Shown here: piece by piece, positions 7,031 through 8,633 of the stretch
Layout of the letters: each line of letters opens with the position of its first letter
Numbering within the stretch: the stretch's first letter is position 1
NCBI GenBank assembly: GCA_022565135.1
Contig: JADFKA010000057.1
Location: forward strand, 298 to 8,930
Length of the DNA: 8,633 nucleotides
Direction: 5' to 3'
Source of the DNA: Pseudomonadota bacterium
GTDB lineage: Bacteria; Pseudomonadota; Gammaproteobacteria; Steroidobacterales; Woeseiaceae
Notes under the pieces: model-generated
Seen by the model: only the letters and a program-made list of their open reading frames with translations
Told to the model about the DNA's origin: nothing
Databases searched by the model: none
Position numbers and translations under genes: made by a program

Positions 7031-7043
7031 AGCTCGTCTTTAT

Positions 7044-7310
7044 TCAGATAGCGAGACTTTTAACGCGCTTGTTCAATCGGCTCTTGTGCCGTGCGGCTTT
7101 GTTCTTGGTGACAATGCCCTTATTAATCATGCTATCAATCACTGGTACCGCGGCTTTGTAGGCAGCCTGAGCAGCCTCTTTGTCGCCGGCGTCACAGGCC
7201 TTGACGACATTCTTGATCCGCGTACGCATCATGGAGCGCATGCCCATATTGTGCTTGCGGGTCTTCTCCGCCTGGCGGGCGCGTTTGCTTGCTGATCTGG
7301 TGTTTGCCAC
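7044..7310 (-). CDS. rpsT: 30S ribosomal protein S20
   Basis: An 88-residue basic protein that matches ribosomal protein S20 over its full length (E. coli 87 residues). It begins (M)ANTRSASKRARQAEKTRKHN, followed by RSMMRTRIKNVVKA, and ends with NKAARHKSRLNKRVKSLAI. S20 binds 16S rRNA near the foot of the 30S body and helps initial subunit assembly. The start is a GTG at 7310-7308: the second codon onward aligns exactly with other S20 proteins and there is no ATG nearby. The open frame continues upstream into murJ, but that extension is not S20-like. The Shine-Dalgarno sequence is weak (GGA about 8 bases before the GTG). A non-ATG start with weak initiation also marks E. coli rpsT, which starts with UUG and is autoregulated. 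The gene converges on pilE and diverges from murJ. Confidence 0.95.
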   Translation of the reverse strand: MANTRSASKRARQAEKTRKHNMGMRSMMRTRIKNVVKACDAGDKEAAQAAYKAAVPVIDSMINKGIVTKNKAARHKSRLNKRVKSLAI

Positions 7311-7346
7311 TGCTTGATTCCGTGTCCTGCTTTCAAAGAGCGGCGT

Positions 7347-7375
7347 ATTATTGGTGTCTGGAGGGGTATTGTCAA
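7347..7375 (-). promoter_or_regulatory. Sigma70-type promoter of rpsT
   Basis: On the minus strand a perfect -35 hexamer TTGACA (7375-7370) is separated by exactly 17 bases from a -10 AATAAT (7352-7347), five of six matches to TATAAT. Transcription would start near 7340, giving a 5' leader of roughly 30 bases before the GTG of rpsT. This is the strongest promoter-like sequence I see in the window, as expected for a ribosomal protein gene. Confidence 0.8.
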
Positions 7376-7428
7376 TGACCATCCCCTTCTCAACCACAAC
7401 CTCGTTTTGGGCTAAACTCGGAGCCGGC

Positions 7429-8633
7429 ATGACAACTGAAAACGGCACCGACGTTCCCCCTGATGGCGATACTGCAGCCCCCGAACGAGCTGGCTTCGGG
7501 CGCCAGCTGATCCAGACGACCTCGGTCGTCAGCGGCATGACGCTGCTATCGCGAATCCTGGGCCTCGTCAGGGATGCCGTCTTCGCCCGCTACTTCAGCA
7601 CGTCCCTGATCATGGACGCGTTCATCGTGGCCAATCGCATCCCGAATATGCTCAGGCGCTTTTTTGCCGAAGGCGCGTTTTCTCAAGGGTTCGTGCCGGT
7701 CATGGCGCGCTATCGGGAGCAGCACAGCCACGATGAGGCACGCGAATTCATGGGCGCCATCGCCGGTACCTTCGGCATCATCCTGTTCCTCGTCACCCTG
7801 GTCGGCGTCATCGCGGCGCCGGTGCTCGTGGCGATTGTCGCGCCGGGCTTCATCGGCGACGACGGTCGATTCGAGATCGCGACGATGATGCTGCGGTTTA
7901 CGTTCCCATACCTGTTCTTCGTGTCGTTGACGGCATTTGCCGGTGGCATTCTCAATACCTATGGGCGTTTTGGCGTACCGGCCTTCACACCCGTGATACT
8001 CAACGTCGTTCTGATCGCTGCCGCCATCTGGTTATCGCCGCTCCTCGACGAGCCTGGCATGGCGCTCGCCTACGCCGTTTTCGTGGCTGGCTTATTGCAG
8101 CTTTTGTTCCAGATTCCTTTTTTGCTGCGTATTCGTGCATTGCCGCGACCAAAGTGGGCCATCGCGCATCAAGGTGTGCGACGTGTGATGAAATTAATGT
8201 TGCCCGCCATTTTTGGCTCGTCCGTCGCGCAAATTAATGTTCTGATTGGCGGCATCATTGCGTCGATGCTCGGCGTCGGCAAGATAAGCCTGCTCTATTA
8301 CTCTGACCGGCTCATGGAATTCCCGCTGGGGCTGTTCAGCATTGCCATTGCAACGGTGACACTTCCCTACCTGTCTCGCCAGTACGCGAACGAGTCTCTG
8401 CAGGCGTTCTCGGCAACGATCGATTGGTCGATGAAACTCGTGTTGCTCATCGCCGTGCCTGCGGCGATTGGCTTGATTTTCATGGCCGAGCCGCTGGTCG
8501 CCACGATCTTTTACGGCGGCGCATTCACCTATGATGATGTGCGCATGACGGCGTTGGCGCTGCAGGCATTCGGTATCGGGCTTATCGGATTTTCCTATGT
8601 AAAGATTCTCGCGCCAGCCTATTTCGCGCGCGA
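7429..8633 (+). CDS. murJ: Lipid II flippase MurJ (MviN), 3' end outside window
   Basis: The first 401 codons of MurJ, the inner-membrane MOP-superfamily flippase that moves lipid II to the periplasmic face for peptidoglycan synthesis (E. coli 511 residues). After a polar 24-residue N-terminal extension not present in E. coli, the sequence follows MurJ closely: SGMTLLSRILGLVRDAVFAR, then MDAFIVANRIPNMLRRFFAE and GAFSQGFVPV. Residues equivalent to the functionally important E. coli R18, R24, D39, R52 and R270 are all present as R42, R48, D63, R76 and R294, the last in YYSDRLMEFP. About ten hydrophobic segments are visible before the right edge. The ATG at 7429 has GGAG at 7420-7423 with a 5-base spacer. 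I see no convincing promoter of its own. rpsT-murJ divergence is a common gammaproteobacterial arrangement. Confidence 0.95.
   Translation, partial: MTTENGTDVPPDGDTAAPERAGFGRQLIQTTSVVSGMTLLSRILGLVRDAVFARYFSTSLIMDAFIVANRIPNMLRRFFAEGAFSQGFVPVMARYREQHSHDEAREFMGAIAGTFGIILFLVTLVGVIAAPVLVAIVAPGFIGDDGRFEIATMMLRFTFPYLFFVSLTAFAGGILNTYGRFGVPAFTPVILNVVLIAAAIWLSPLLDEPGMALAYAVFVAGLLQLLFQIPFLLRIRALPRPKWAIAHQGVRRVMKLMLPAIFGSSVAQINVLIGGIIASMLGVGKISLLYYSDRLMEFPLGLFSIAIATVTLPYLSRQYANESLQAFSATIDWSMKLVLLIAVPAAIGLIFMAEPLVATIFYGGAFTYDDVRMTALALQAFGIGLIGFSYVKILAPAYFAR

Noticed and set aside
7346..7351. TATTAT as a -10 for a murJ promoter
   Set aside because: No acceptable -35 lies 16-18 bases upstream on the plus strand, and the bases overlap the much better rpsT -10 on the other strand.
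7413..7418. TAAACT as a -10 for murJ
   Set aside because: Transcription would start almost at the murJ ATG and leave out its ribosome binding site at 7420-7423.
7311..7538. N-terminal extension of the rpsT open frame on the minus strand to about 7538
   Set aside because: The extra 76 residues overlap the start of murJ, do not resemble S20, and contain the rpsT promoter. The protein aligns with S20 exactly from the GTG at 7310.

Overview
The window looks like the chromosome of a gammaproteobacterium with moderate GC content. ObgE, S20 and MurJ all read as gammaproteobacterial-type proteins. Between them lies a complete type IV pilus (T4P) minor-pilin operon in the order known from Pseudomonas and Xanthomonas. 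I cannot name the genus from the sequence alone.

Layout. (1) Positions 2-352: the 3' end of obgE, a ribosome-associated GTPase, cut by the window edge. (2) Positions 353-529: a 177-base intergenic region. It holds an 18-base dyad and an exact match to the AlgR core binding sequence, and is the likely control region of the pilin operon. (3) Positions 530-7023: six tightly packed plus-strand genes, fimT/fimU (GspH-like), pilV, pilW, pilX, pilY1 and pilE. The spacers are 27, 5, 1, 29 and 42 bases, so a single transcript with translational coupling at pilV-pilW-pilX is likely. (4) Positions 7044-7310: rpsT (ribosomal protein S20) on the minus strand with a GTG start, convergent with pilE. (5) Positions 7311-7428: a divergent intergenic region with a strong sigma70-type promoter for rpsT. 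(6) Position 7429 to the end: murJ, the lipid II flippase, cut by the right edge after 401 codons.

How the genes work together. FimT, PilV, PilW, PilX and PilE are minor pilins with type III (prepilin) signal sequences. A prepilin peptidase encoded elsewhere would process them. In T4P systems they form, with PilY1, a tip/priming complex that starts pilus assembly. PilY1 is the large secreted tip adhesin and mechanosensor, with a von Willebrand A-like N-terminal half and a calcium-binding C-terminal beta-propeller. The core T4P machinery (pilB, pilC, pilD, pilM-Q, pilA) is not in this window. The flanking genes are housekeeping genes unrelated to pili.

Assessment. I see no mobile element, CRISPR array, tRNA, toxin system or clearly undescribed system. 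The points most worth a second look are the AlgR-like site upstream of fimT, a PilY1 N-terminal domain whose expected metal-ion (MIDAS) motif appears degenerate, a near-perfect in-frame 24-base tandem duplication in that domain, the absence of pilY2, and the position of the operon between obgE and rpsT/murJ.
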